Shown one piece after another: positions 1-7,167 of a DNA stretch of 9,167 nucleotides. Numbering within the stretch: position 1 is the first letter of the stretch; each line of letters starts with the position of its first letter. Source of the DNA: CAZAMT01 sp964486145 (lineage in GTDB: Bacteria > Bacteroidota > Bacteroidia > Bacteroidales > JAAAOM01); assembly GCA_964486145.1 (NCBI GenBank), contig CAZAMT010000160.1, positions 1 through 9,167 on the forward strand. The letters are read 5' to 3'. The position numbers were made by a program, and so were the translations under genes. A model generated the notes under the pieces. It was not told where the DNA came from. It saw only the letters and a list, made by a program, of their open reading frames with translations, and did no database searches.

Positions 1-1035
1 ATTTTGGGCAACGACCCGGTTTTTTCGTCGGCAGAACGAAAGTATTCTGCTGAATGGATGCAGGAGCGAATGGAACATTACCAGCCGGTTATTTCGAATT
101 TTGAAGAACTGGAAACCATTGCCGATGTGTTGGGAGAAAACGGATATACCTCTTTCCAAACCGGCAAATGGTGGCCTGGAAATTATGCAACCGGTGGTTT
201 CGATGAAGGTATGACCCACGGAGATCCTGCCCGCGGTGGACGCCATGGCGACGAAGGCCTGGAAATTGGCAGGGAAGGCCTTGATGTGGTTTACCGGTTT
301 ATCGATTCTGCGGAGGAACAAAACAAACCTTTTTATGTATGGTACGCACCGTTTTTGCCACACACTCCGCATAATCCGCCCGACAGCCTGCGGGAAAAAT
401 ACCTGCCGGTTGCACCCACCGAAGCGGTTGCAAACTATTGGGCCATGTGCGAATGGTTTGATATTACCTGCGGACAGCTCATTGATTATGTGGAACAGAA
501 AGGTTTGACAAAAAACACCTTGTTTGTTTTTGTTTGCGATAATGGCTGGATTCAGGATCCGGAAAGGCCCAACCGGTATGCGCCCCGTTCAAAACGGGAA
601 CCCTATGAAATGGGAATCCGCACCCCGATTATTTTTAGCTGGGACGGAAAAATTGAACCTGAATTCAACACCAAAAATCCGGTGAGCAGCATTGATATTG
701 CCACCACCATTTATAACATTTGCGACATTAAACCGCCTGCCGGATTACAGGGAATTAATGTGCTCGATACAACGGCCCTGAAAAACCGGGAAGTTATTTT
801 TGCCGAAACCTTTGCACACGACTTTACTACCATCGATTCAAGTCTGTATTACCGCATTGCCATTGATTTTCCGTGGAAATTAATCCTTCCCGACAAAACC
901 AATAAACCCGAAGCTGAAACAGAACTTTTCAATATTGAAAAAGACCCGCACGAAAAAGAAAACCTTGCCGGTAATTATCCGGGTATTGTTAAAGAACTGG
1001 AGAGAGAAATGGAAAATTGGTATATTTCGGAATGA
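1..1035 (+). CDS. Sulfatase, S1 family, N-terminus outside the window
   Basis: This is the C-terminal part of an arylsulfatase-superfamily enzyme, expected to hydrolyse sulfate esters on a glycan or small molecule in the periplasm or at the cell surface. The frame is open from base 1, and the TTG at 4 is not a credible start because the N-terminal region with the formylglycine motif (C/S-x-P/A-x-R) and the first metal-binding aspartates is missing, roughly the first 100 or more residues. Visible family marks are a TGK motif (lysine codon 166-168), the HTPH motif starting at 361, the Asp-Asn metal-ligand pair followed by GW at 538-549, the KREPYEMGIRTP block near 592-627 typical of the sulfatase core, and a C-terminal ELFNIEKDPHEKENLA segment. 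It ends with TGA 19 bases before the next sulfatase gene, so the two are probably cotranscribed. Family membership is sure; the S1 subfamily and substrate are not determined. Confidence 0.93.
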   Translation: MLGNDPVFSSAERKYSAEWMQERMEHYQPVISNFEELETIADVLGENGYTSFQTGKWWPGNYATGGFDEGMTHGDPARGGRHGDEGLEIGREGLDVVYRFIDSAEEQNKPFYVWYAPFLPHTPHNPPDSLREKYLPVAPTEAVANYWAMCEWFDITCGQLIDYVEQKGLTKNTLFVFVCDNGWIQDPERPNRYAPRSKREPYEMGIRTPIIFSWDGKIEPEFNTKNPVSSIDIATTIYNICDIKPPAGLQGINVLDTTALKNREVIFAETFAHDFTTIDSSLYYRIAIDFPWKLILPDKTNKPEAETELFNIEKDPHEKENLAGNYPGIVKELEREMENWYISE

Positions 1036-1054
1036 GAAATAAGAATTTATAATA

Positions 1055-2536
1055 ATGAGTTTACTAAAAATTTATCTACTGGTATTATTGTTTTGTACCT
1101 CCAAACTTGTTTCGGGCAACAAAATTGGGAAAAAGCAAGATCAGGAAAACCCCAACATCCTTTTCATCGCTATCGACGACCTCCGGCCTGAGTTGGGTTG
1201 TTATGGTAATGAATATATCAAATCGCCCAACATCGATCGGCTGGCTGAAACTGCTGCGGTATTTACCAACCACTTTGTGCAGGTGCCTACCTGCGGGGCA
1301 TCGCGGTACAGTTTACTAACCGGAATGCTGCCTAAAACAAAAGAGCATTTGGGTAACCATGCTTGTGAAAAATTTATAGCTGGCAAACCGGAAACCGAAA
1401 CGCCGGAAACCTTTATCCATCATTTGCGCCGAAACGGTTACTACACAGTAGGAATCGGAAAAATCAGCCACTATCCTGAAGGGCTTTTATATGGATATAC
1501 CGACTCAGTGGGAACAGAATATGAACTGCCTCACAGTTGGGATGAAATGTTACTGAACCCCGGAAAATGGGGCACGGGCTGGAATGCCTTTTTCGGGTAT
1601 GCCGACGGTGAAAACCGCCAAAGCATGAACCGCCAGGTAAAACCTTACGAAATGGCCGATGTGCCGGATACCGGTTATCCTGATGGACTGATTGCAGAAC
1701 AGGCGTTGGAAAAACTGGGCGAATTGGCTAAAAAAGATCAACCTTTCTTTTTGGGTGTCGGGTTTTTTAAACCACATCTTCCGTTTAACGCGCCCAAAAA
1801 ATACTGGGACATGTATGATGAAAGTGAAATTCCTTTATCTTCTAATCCGTTCATTCCTGAAAATGTGCACCTGGCAAGCTTGCATGGAAGTGGTGAGTTT
1901 AATGGTTATCAGTTGGGCGACGAGAAAGCGTCGCTTGATGGGCCGGTTTCCGACGAATATGCCCGGAAATTGCGCCACGCCTATTTTGCCTGCGTGAGTT
2001 ACATCGATACACAGGTTGGCGAACTGATGGATGAACTGGAAAAACAAGGATTGGCTGAAAATACAATCGTTGTGCTGTGGGGCGACCATGGCTGGCATCT
2101 GGGCGACCATCTGGTATGGGGAAAACATACCGTATTTGAAAGAGCCTTAAAAAGTCCTTTAATTGTGAATGTTCCCGGGAAAACAAAAGGGGAATCAGTT
2201 GAAAAGGTGGTTAGCACAGTCGATATTTATCCAACGCTCATGGATTTGTGCGATGTGGACATGCCTCATGAAACCGATGGTAAAAGTGTGGTAACGCTTA
2301 TTTCCAATCCGCTAATCAATTGGGAGGATGCAGCTTTTAGTTATTACCGAAATGGTATATCATTGCGGACTGGCAGGTACAGGCTGACAAAATATTTCAG
2401 AAACGCAGAGCCGGTATTTGAGTTGTATGATCATCAGAATGACCCCAATGAGACTGTAAACATTGCCGGTGAAAAACCTGAAATTGTTGAGCAATTAATG
2501 CCGGTTTGGGAAAAAGGGAATGCCGGTCTTTATTAA
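1055..2536 (+). CDS. Secreted sulfatase, iduronate-2-sulfatase-like
   Basis: A complete 493-residue formylglycine-dependent sulfatase. A hydrophobic N-terminus (residues about 3-20) looks like a signal peptide, implying a periplasmic or exported enzyme. The metal-binding Asp-Asp pair is at residues 41-42. The catalytic signature CGASR is at residues 80-84, so Cys80 would be converted to formylglycine, by an anaerobic sulfatase-maturating enzyme or equivalent not encoded here. Other active-site elements are Lys136 in GIGK, His241 in KPHLPF, Asp344-His345 in GDHGWHLGDH, and Lys357-His358. The PHLPFNAPKKYWDMYD and DHGWHLGDH segments are characteristic of iduronate-2-sulfatase-like enzymes, but that resemblance does not fix the substrate. 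The ATG at 1055 is chosen because it begins the signal peptide and lies 19 bases after the upstream sulfatase. Length is normal for the family and no disruption is seen. It is the last plus-strand gene before a convergent regulator. Confidence 0.95.
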   Translation: MSLLKIYLLVLLFCTSKLVSGNKIGKKQDQENPNILFIAIDDLRPELGCYGNEYIKSPNIDRLAETAAVFTNHFVQVPTCGASRYSLLTGMLPKTKEHLGNHACEKFIAGKPETETPETFIHHLRRNGYYTVGIGKISHYPEGLLYGYTDSVGTEYELPHSWDEMLLNPGKWGTGWNAFFGYADGENRQSMNRQVKPYEMADVPDTGYPDGLIAEQALEKLGELAKKDQPFFLGVGFFKPHLPFNAPKKYWDMYDESEIPLSSNPFIPENVHLASLHGSGEFNGYQLGDEKASLDGPVSDEYARKLRHAYFACVSYIDTQVGELMDELEKQGLAENTIVVLWGDHGWHLGDHLVWGKHTVFERALKSPLIVNVPGKTKGESVEKVVSTVDIYPTLMDLCDVDMPHETDGKSVVTLISNPLINWEDAAFSYYRNGISLRTGRYRLTKYFRNAEPVFELYDHQNDPNETVNIAGEKPEIVEQLMPVWEKGNAGLY

Positions 2537-2553
2537 TAAACAATCACTGTTAG

Positions 2554-2579
2554 CCGACAAAAGTCCGGTTTATATTTTT
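2554..2579 (+). terminator. Weak candidate terminator after the sulfatase pair
   Basis: CCGAC at 2554-2558 can pair with GTCCGG at 2563-2568, with one bulged C and an AAAA loop, followed by a T-rich run to 2579. It lies 17 bases past the sulfatase stop codon. The stem is short and imperfect, so this is only a candidate. Confidence 0.3.
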
Positions 2580-2638
2580 ATAATTTGTAAAACTCTGTTT
2601 ATGTGCATTTAATTTTTCTTTTCAATACGGTACCCTTG

Positions 2639-2734
2639 TTAAATCAAGTTTAATTGAAATTGACCGGAAGGTTCGCCGATTTGCATTTTGTATGCTTTGC
2701 TAATACTGCGAAGCAACTCAAACATATCGGGCAT
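2639..2734 (-). other. Possible 31-codon ORF and hairpin in the convergent gap
   Basis: In the 215-bp gap between the convergent sulfatase and AraC genes, the minus strand has an ATG at 2734-2732 and a TAA at 2641-2639, encoding 31 residues (beginning MPDMFELLRSIS). I do not recognise the peptide. A hairpin lies within it: TGCTTTGC at 2693-2700 pairs with GCGAAGCA at 2708-2715 (8 pairs, one of them a G-T wobble, 7-base loop). It is 37 bases beyond the AraC stop in that gene's direction but has no following T-run on that strand, so it is a poor intrinsic terminator. This may be a gene remnant, a small protein or chance. Confidence 0.15.
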
Positions 2735-2751
2735 ACTTATCAGGTATATCT

Positions 2752-3618
2752 TTACCTGTGAAACTCCGTGTAATATTCCGTAGGAGTATATCTGGTATGT
2801 TTTTTAAAAGATCGGTTAAAATTGGAGATGTTGTTAAAGCCGCATTCAAAGCAAATTTGCGAAACGGATAGTCTGTTATCCAGTATTAAACGACAGGCAT
2901 AACTAATTCGCAAATCGGTTACGTATTCAGAAAACGACTTCCCGGTCTTTTCCTTAAAAAAACGGCAAAAAGCAGAGGGATGAAGATGTGCAATTTCGGC
3001 CACTTGTTCAAGTTCAATTTTCTGCTGGTAACTGGTGGCCAGAAAATGCAACACTTTGGTCAGGCGGTCGTCTGTAAAATCATGATTTTGCTGATGATAC
3101 AACTCTCCGGCCAGCAACCTGTATTTTTCTGTTTTTGCCAGTTCGTGCAGAAGTTTCAGCAGTAAAATAACACGTTCGAAACCCGAACTTTGGGCCACCT
3201 TTAAAACCCGCTTCCCCATCTTTTCGGAAAATGCCGGCAAAAACCGGATTCCACGCGACGACCGCTCAAACAATTTTTGAATGACATGGAATTCAGGGTA
3301 TTCGAAAATAGGTTCGCGGAACAGGTTGCCGGGAAATTGAATCACGATGTAATTGATTTCTTCTTTGCTGTCCGGTAAATGGTATTTTTCATCGCTTCGC
3401 CAAAAATGGGGAAGATTACTGCCCAGCATGGCCAAATCGCCGGATGCAAATTGTTCGATGTTGTCGGCCACAAAACTGGTGCCCGTGCCTTCAATAACGT
3501 ACAGAATTTCGTATGCGCTGTGAAAATGCCAGGGATAAGTAAAGTGAGGCATTTTACGCCATTTCACTTTTACGGCCGTTCGCAACGGAAAATCGATGTA
3601 TTCCTGCATCACTTTCAT
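2752..3618 (-). CDS. AraC-family transcriptional regulator with cupin sensor domain
   Basis: A 288-residue one-component transcription factor. Residues about 15-100 form an N-terminal AraC-binding/cupin domain with the typical WHFHSAYEILYVIEG segment (30-44), which usually binds a sugar or other small ligand. Residues about 185-285 form the two-helix-turn-helix AraC DNA-binding domain: the first HTH is around 203-229 (LEQVAEIAHLHPSAFCRFFK) and the second around 251-283, with the conserved CGFNNISNFNRSFKKHTRYTPTEYY pattern spanning the family signature. No transmembrane segment or response-regulator receiver is present, so it is not a hybrid two-component system. It is transcribed divergently from the URO-D-like gene across 109 bp, the usual arrangement for a local regulator of a catabolic cluster, so it probably controls the genes from 3728 rightward; that target assignment is inference. 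An in-frame ATG three codons downstream (3609-3607) is an equally plausible start and has a GAAAG just before it. Confidence 0.93.
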   Translation of the reverse strand: MKVMQEYIDFPLRTAVKVKWRKMPHFTYPWHFHSAYEILYVIEGTGTSFVADNIEQFASGDLAMLGSNLPHFWRSDEKYHLPDSKEEINYIVIQFPGNLFREPIFEYPEFHVIQKLFERSSRGIRFLPAFSEKMGKRVLKVAQSSGFERVILLLKLLHELAKTEKYRLLAGELYHQQNHDFTDDRLTKVLHFLATSYQQKIELEQVAEIAHLHPSAFCRFFKEKTGKSFSEYVTDLRISYACRLILDNRLSVSQICFECGFNNISNFNRSFKKHTRYTPTEYYTEFHR

Positions 3619-3696
3619 GACTTCAATATTAGCAAAAATGTTAATTCAGTACAAATCCTTGCTAAAAAAATACTGTTAAAAGAAATTTTGATGGCT

Positions 3697-3704
3697 TACA
3701 TTTG
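3697..3704 (+). promoter_or_regulatory. Bacteroidota-type -7 promoter element upstream of the URO-D-like gene
   Basis: TACATTTG matches the Bacteroidota consensus -7 element TAnnTTTG exactly, 23 bases before the ATG at 3728, and lies in the divergent gap with the AraC gene. No good -33 TTTG is seen at the expected 17-23 base distance (that place reads ACTGTT), which fits an activator-dependent promoter. The start site would be around 3710, giving a short leader. Confidence 0.5.
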
Positions 3705-3727
3705 AAAAGTTCAATCAATCAGAAACT

Positions 3728-4765
3728 ATGACCAATCAACAATGGCAGTTGCTTTTGCAAACAATTAGCGTAAAAACCCCTGAAAAACCGTTAACCGGTT
3801 TTATAATTGACAGCCCCTGGTTGCCCGGTTGGGCGGGAGTTTCCAACCTGCAATTTTATTCATCAGAAAAAATCTGGTTTGAAACCAATAAAAAAGCCAT
3901 CGAAACTTTTCCCGACATTATTTTTCTGCCGGGATTCTGGTCGGAATTTGGCATGTGTACCGAACCGTCGGCGTTTGGGGCTAAACTGGTTTGGAACGAG
4001 TACAGCCTGCCACATGCCGATAAAATAATCAGCAGCATTGAAGAGGCTGGAAACCTGAAAATTCCCAATCCCAAAACCGATGGGCTGCTGCCCTTTATCA
4101 TCCAGCGGCTGGTAAACTATCAACAACCGATTCGGGATATGGGCCACGAGGTAAAATTTGCCATTGTCCGCGGGCCGCTTAATATCGCTTCTTTCCTTCT
4201 GGGTACAACAGAGCTAATGACCGGTTTTATGATGAACCCTGAAAAAAGCCACCAGTTGCTCGAAACCATTACCAGGTTTTCCATTCAGTGGATCGAATAC
4301 CAGAAAGAGATGTTTCCCTCAATCGAGGGTATCCTCGTGCTCGACGACATGGTGGGTTTCATTGGCGATGAGGAGTGCAAAGAGTACGCAATACCTTATA
4401 TCAAGCGTATTTTCAATGCTATCGATTCTAAACTGAATTTCTTTCACAACGATGCGCAAGGTTTAATCTCAACACCGTATGTAAAGGAAATGGGGGTTAA
4501 CCTGTACAATTTTAGTTTTGAGCACAGCATGAAAGAAATCCGCGAACTGGCCGGCCCCGAAGTAGCGCTGATTGGTAACCTGCCTCCACGCGATGTGCTG
4601 GCGGCCGGGACTCCGGAACAGGTGCGGGAAGAAACGCGGAAGATGGTACATGAATTTGGCGATAATAACCGGGTCGTTTGGTCGTGTGGCGGTGGAATGC
4701 CGCAAGATGTAACCACAGAGAATATAAGAGCATTTAAGGAAACAATTGATGAAGAAGTAAAATGA
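3728..4765 (+). CDS. Uroporphyrinogen decarboxylase-superfamily protein (MtaA/CmuA-like)
   Basis: A 345-residue cytoplasmic TIM-barrel protein of the URO-D superfamily, which includes haem-pathway HemE and the zinc/cobamide methyltransferases MtaA, MtbA and CmuA. It has no signal peptide. Recognisable parts are the GFWSEFGM region near 69-76, FAIVRGPLNIASFLLGTT (144-161), LVLDDMVGFIGDEE (203-216), FFHNDAQG (238-245), LIGNLPPRDVLAAGTPEQV (281-299) and WSCGGGMPQDVTTENIRAF (318-336), which match the C-terminal half of the methyltransferase-like branch. In MtaA/MtbA enzymes zinc is held by a His-x-Cys and a later Cys; here the equivalents appear to be His240-Asn-Asp242 and Cys320, so the middle ligand may be Asp. 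The gene stands alone among glycan-related genes with no haem genes nearby, so HemE is unlikely. A role in demethylation of a methylated substrate or another carbon-carbon or carbon-oxygen cleavage is possible, but no corrinoid protein or partner methyltransferase is visible. Confidence 0.85.
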   Translation: MTNQQWQLLLQTISVKTPEKPLTGFIIDSPWLPGWAGVSNLQFYSSEKIWFETNKKAIETFPDIIFLPGFWSEFGMCTEPSAFGAKLVWNEYSLPHADKIISSIEEAGNLKIPNPKTDGLLPFIIQRLVNYQQPIRDMGHEVKFAIVRGPLNIASFLLGTTELMTGFMMNPEKSHQLLETITRFSIQWIEYQKEMFPSIEGILVLDDMVGFIGDEECKEYAIPYIKRIFNAIDSKLNFFHNDAQGLISTPYVKEMGVNLYNFSFEHSMKEIRELAGPEVALIGNLPPRDVLAAGTPEQVREETRKMVHEFGDNNRVVWSCGGGMPQDVTTENIRAFKETIDEEVK

Positions 4766-4775
4766 ATAAAAGACA

Positions 4776-4847
4776 AATCACATGAGGCACACAGGACAGA
4801 TTAGAAATTTAAAATTATCCTATGTGCTCTATTGTGACTATGTGGTT
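4776..4847. repeat. Imperfect inverted repeat of the CACATAG type
   Basis: Two arms face each other in the 129-bp gap between the URO-D-like and first DUF6807 genes: 4776-4796 (containing AATCACATG and GGCACACAGGA) and 4818-4847 (containing TCCTATGTGCTC and ACTATGTGGTT). The reverse complement of the right arm contains CACATAG and GCACATAGGA, matching the left arm with substitutions and a gap of about nine bases. The spacer is AT-rich. As RNA it could fold into a long imperfect hairpin that separates expression of the flanking genes. From memory, similar intergenic CACATAG repeats occur in other Bacteroidota, but I could not check this. Confidence 0.55.
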
Positions 4848-4859
4848 AAAATATGATTG
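4831..4859 (+). promoter_or_regulatory. Possible weak promoter before the first DUF6807 gene
   Basis: TATGATTG at 4852-4859 differs by one base from the TAnnTTTG element, and ATTG at 4831-4834 lies 17 bases upstream, differing by one base from the -33 TTTG. The pair overlaps the right arm of the inverted repeat and precedes the ATG at 4895. Two mismatches in an AT-rich gap make this weak. Confidence 0.25.
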
Positions 4860-4894
4860 GTTTTCAAAAGAATCATTGACATAAAAGTAAAACT

Positions 4895-6133
4895 ATGGAA
4901 AAAATATTCTGTTTGATTTTCGTAATTTTTAGCTTGCAGTTAAATGCACAGGAGCTAACAAAATTTTCAGTTCATATTGATGAGGAACGTATCGATGCAC
5001 CGGTTTCGTTGCCGCTCGACGGACTCAACTACAATACCGATGAAGGCAAATTAATGCTTTACGAAGTAACGCCCGAGGGAGAAAAACCGGTCCCAAGCCA
5101 GCTTGAACCCGGCCACTCGGCAACACTTTGGTTTATTTTAAAAGGTGAATCAAAAAAAGGAACCTCCCGTGAATTTGTGTTAAGACAAGATGACAAAGCA
5201 ATAGCTGGAAATTCAAAAGTTTTAGTAAAAAGAAATCAAAAAGATTTAAGTTTATTGAAAAACGAAAAACCAATTTTGAATTACCGTTTTGAAACCACTT
5301 TCCCACCCGAAGATGCGAACCCGCTTTACAAACGCTCCGGGTTTATTCACCCGTTGTGGTCGCCCGGTGGTGAAGTGCTAACTCGCATCCAGCCCCCCGA
5401 CCATTACCACCATTACGGAATATGGGGGCCGTGGACAAAAACACACATTGGAGACCGCGAAATTGATTTTTGGAACCTGGCCAAAGGAGAAGGAACAGTT
5501 AAATTTGCAGGATTTCTTTCGAAAGAATCGGGGCCTGTTTTTACAGGTTTTAAAGCGCTGCAGCAACACATCGATTTTGGAGCAAAAGGAGCGGATCAAA
5601 TCGCGATGAATGAAATACTGGATGTCAGGGTCTGGAATGTTAATGAAAAGGTGCGTGTGATTGATTACACAACTTCACTGAACAGTCCGCTTGAAAACGG
5701 AATTATGCTCGATGCTTACAGGTATGGCGGCGGAATCGGATTTCGGGCAACTGAAAAATGGCACAAAGACAATTGCACAGTGTTTACCTCAGCAGGAAAA
5801 ACAAGGGCCGATGCCGATGGTTCTTATGCCCGCTGGTGTATTGTTGAAGGCGAGTCAGACACAAAAGAAGGACGCTCAGGAATCCTTTTTCTCAGCCATC
5901 CTTCCAACCGGATGCACCCCGAGCCAATGCGCGTTTGGCCAATAGATGCCAATGGCGGACGCGGCGACATGTATTTCGAGTTCGTTCCAATCCGCCACAA
6001 CGATTGGAAACTGGAGCAAAACAAAAGCTATACACTAAAATACCGGATGGTTGTTTTCGACGGTGAACTGGATGCCCAAACCGCAGAAATGTACTGGAAC
6101 AGTTTTGCAGAAATGCCAAAAATTAAGCAATAA
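4895..6133 (+). CDS. DUF6807 (PmoA-like) family protein, two-part, exported
   Basis: A 412-residue protein with an N-terminal signal peptide (about residues 1-18, LNAQ just before the likely cleavage point). Residues 19-120 form a preceding beta-rich part, and the DUF6807 domain occupies about 125-405. Diagnostic blocks are HPLWSPGGEVLTRIQPPDHYHH (152-173, with His170, His172 and His173 possibly metal or substrate ligands), the adjoining GIWGPWTKTH and EIDFWN (189-194), and the late GILFLSHPSN (329-338) and GDMYFEF (357-363) segments. The family is often labelled methane oxygenase PmoA, but it has no membrane helices here and is not the membrane methane monooxygenase; its reaction is unknown to me. 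In Bacteroidota it typically sits with sugar-dehydrogenase-like Gfo/Idh proteins and glycan hydrolases, as here, so a role on carbohydrate in the periplasm is likely by context. It is followed after 78 bp by a second, shorter family member. Confidence 0.82.
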   Translation: MEKIFCLIFVIFSLQLNAQELTKFSVHIDEERIDAPVSLPLDGLNYNTDEGKLMLYEVTPEGEKPVPSQLEPGHSATLWFILKGESKKGTSREFVLRQDDKAIAGNSKVLVKRNQKDLSLLKNEKPILNYRFETTFPPEDANPLYKRSGFIHPLWSPGGEVLTRIQPPDHYHHYGIWGPWTKTHIGDREIDFWNLAKGEGTVKFAGFLSKESGPVFTGFKALQQHIDFGAKGADQIAMNEILDVRVWNVNEKVRVIDYTTSLNSPLENGIMLDAYRYGGGIGFRATEKWHKDNCTVFTSAGKTRADADGSYARWCIVEGESDTKEGRSGILFLSHPSNRMHPEPMRVWPIDANGGRGDMYFEFVPIRHNDWKLEQNKSYTLKYRMVVFDGELDAQTAEMYWNSFAEMPKIKQ

Positions 6134-6211
6134 AAAAACCTGTAAATCAGTGGCGACTTCTTTTTTATTGCCACAGAACCACAGTTTAAAAAACTTAAAA
6201 CATAAATTAAA

Positions 6212-7105
6212 ATGAAAAAAATTAAATTACTCTGCTTTATTATTTTAACCATAACACTTGTGGCAACAGCGCAGCCAAAAGTTACCGCCGAAAAAGTAGG
6301 CGATAAAATTGAATTCAGGGCAAATGGCAACCTGATTACAAGTTATATTGTATCGGAATTTGAAAAATATCCGTTTTTCTTTCCGGTAAACGGTCCTTCA
6401 AAAGCCAATGTTACTTCCATGCGAAATTCGCTTTATCCGCACCACAGCTCTCTGTTTTTTGGCTGCGACAAGGTAAACGGAGGCAACTACTGGCAGGAGG
6501 GACTGGTACGCGGACAAATAGTTTCGCTTCGGGCCGATATTATAGAAAGTGGCGTGGAAAAAGCAGTCATTGAAAATGAATGTATTTGGACACGACCAGG
6601 TGCCGATGCCCCTATCAAAGACAAACGCAAAATAACCGTTTCTGTTCCATCTGAAGAAAAATACCAGATTGACTTTGAAGTTACCATGGAAATGCTAATG
6701 GATGTTACCATCAATAAAACAAACCACTCGCTTTTCAGCGGACGAATGGATATGGATTTGGCTGTTGTAAATGGAGGAACGATGATAAACGCCGAAGGTG
6801 AAACCAGCGAGGACGGAACATTTGGTAAACGTTCGCCCTGGATGGATTATCACGGTGAAAGAATGGGAAAAACCGAGGGAATGGCCATTTTGCAACACCC
6901 ATCAAACGACTGGTACCCTGCCCCATGGTTTACACGCGATTACGGATTCTTTTCACCTACACCAATGTATTGGCCGGAGAATGACGAAAATACAGTGCTG
7001 AAAAAAGGAGAGAAGATTAATTTACGTTACCGGGTAATTGTTCATACCGGAGACCATAAAGAAGCAGATATTGCCGGAGAATTTGAAAAGTATAGTAAGG
7101 AGTAA
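6212..7105 (+). CDS. DUF6807 (PmoA-like) family protein, single-domain, exported
   Basis: A 297-residue protein with a clear signal peptide (KKIKLL, then a hydrophobic stretch to about residue 20, ATAQ before cleavage). The DUF6807 domain fills most of the rest: LYPHHSSLFFGCDKVNGGNYW (75-94, with a His-His pair corresponding to the HYHH block of its neighbour) and GMAILQHPSNDWYPAPW (223-239, sharing HPSN with the neighbour). It lacks the roughly 100-residue N-terminal part of the upstream paralogue and the two differ strongly outside these motifs, so this is not a recent duplication. The 78-bp gap before it holds a short hairpin (GTGGC 6150-6154 with GCCAC 6170-6174) and no evident promoter, so it is probably in the same transcript. 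Its stop codon (7103-7105) is followed without a gap by a heptad-repeat cassette. Function is unknown; by context it probably acts periplasmically on a sugar derivative. Confidence 0.82.
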   Translation: MKKIKLLCFIILTITLVATAQPKVTAEKVGDKIEFRANGNLITSYIVSEFEKYPFFFPVNGPSKANVTSMRNSLYPHHSSLFFGCDKVNGGNYWQEGLVRGQIVSLRADIIESGVEKAVIENECIWTRPGADAPIKDKRKITVSVPSEEKYQIDFEVTMEMLMDVTINKTNHSLFSGRMDMDLAVVNGGTMINAEGETSEDGTFGKRSPWMDYHGERMGKTEGMAILQHPSNDWYPAPWFTRDYGFFSPTPMYWPENDENTVLKKGEKINLRYRVIVHTGDHKEADIAGEFEKYSKE

Positions 7106-7133
7106 GACTGATGACGGAAGACCGATGACAGGT
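7106..7133 (+). repeat. Left heptad array, four units
   Basis: Four consecutive 7-bp units, each starting GAC: GACTGAT (7106), GACGGAA (7113), GACCGAT (7120) and GACAGGT (7127). The array starts directly after the stop codon of the preceding gene. Units 1 and 3 are identical to those of the right array read on the other strand; overall 22 of 28 positions can pair. Confidence 0.8.
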
Positions 7134-7167
7134 GGCAAAAAAATTGTAATTTGCAATAAAATAAATA

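Noticed and set aside
4..1035. TTG at position 4 as the true start of the first sulfatase
   Set aside because: The frame is open to the window edge and the protein lacks the N-terminal catalytic formylglycine motif, so the gene begins outside the window.
1835..2217. Minus-strand open frames inside the second sulfatase, and similar overlaps elsewhere
   Set aside because: They lie entirely antisense or out of frame to well-supported genes and show no recognisable domains.
3728..4765. Haem-biosynthesis uroporphyrinogen decarboxylase (HemE)
   Set aside because: The sequence matches the methyltransferase-like branch, HemE-specific N-terminal motifs are not seen, and there are no haem genes around it.
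6150..6174. Hairpin GTGGC/GCCAC as a terminator between the DUF6807 genes
   Set aside because: The stem is only five pairs with a 15-base loop and no T-run after it, so termination is not supported.
4895..7105. Methane monooxygenase subunit A (the PmoA label given to this family)
   Set aside because: Both proteins are soluble, exported and beta-rich, with no membrane helices beyond the signal peptide and no pmoB or pmoC partners.
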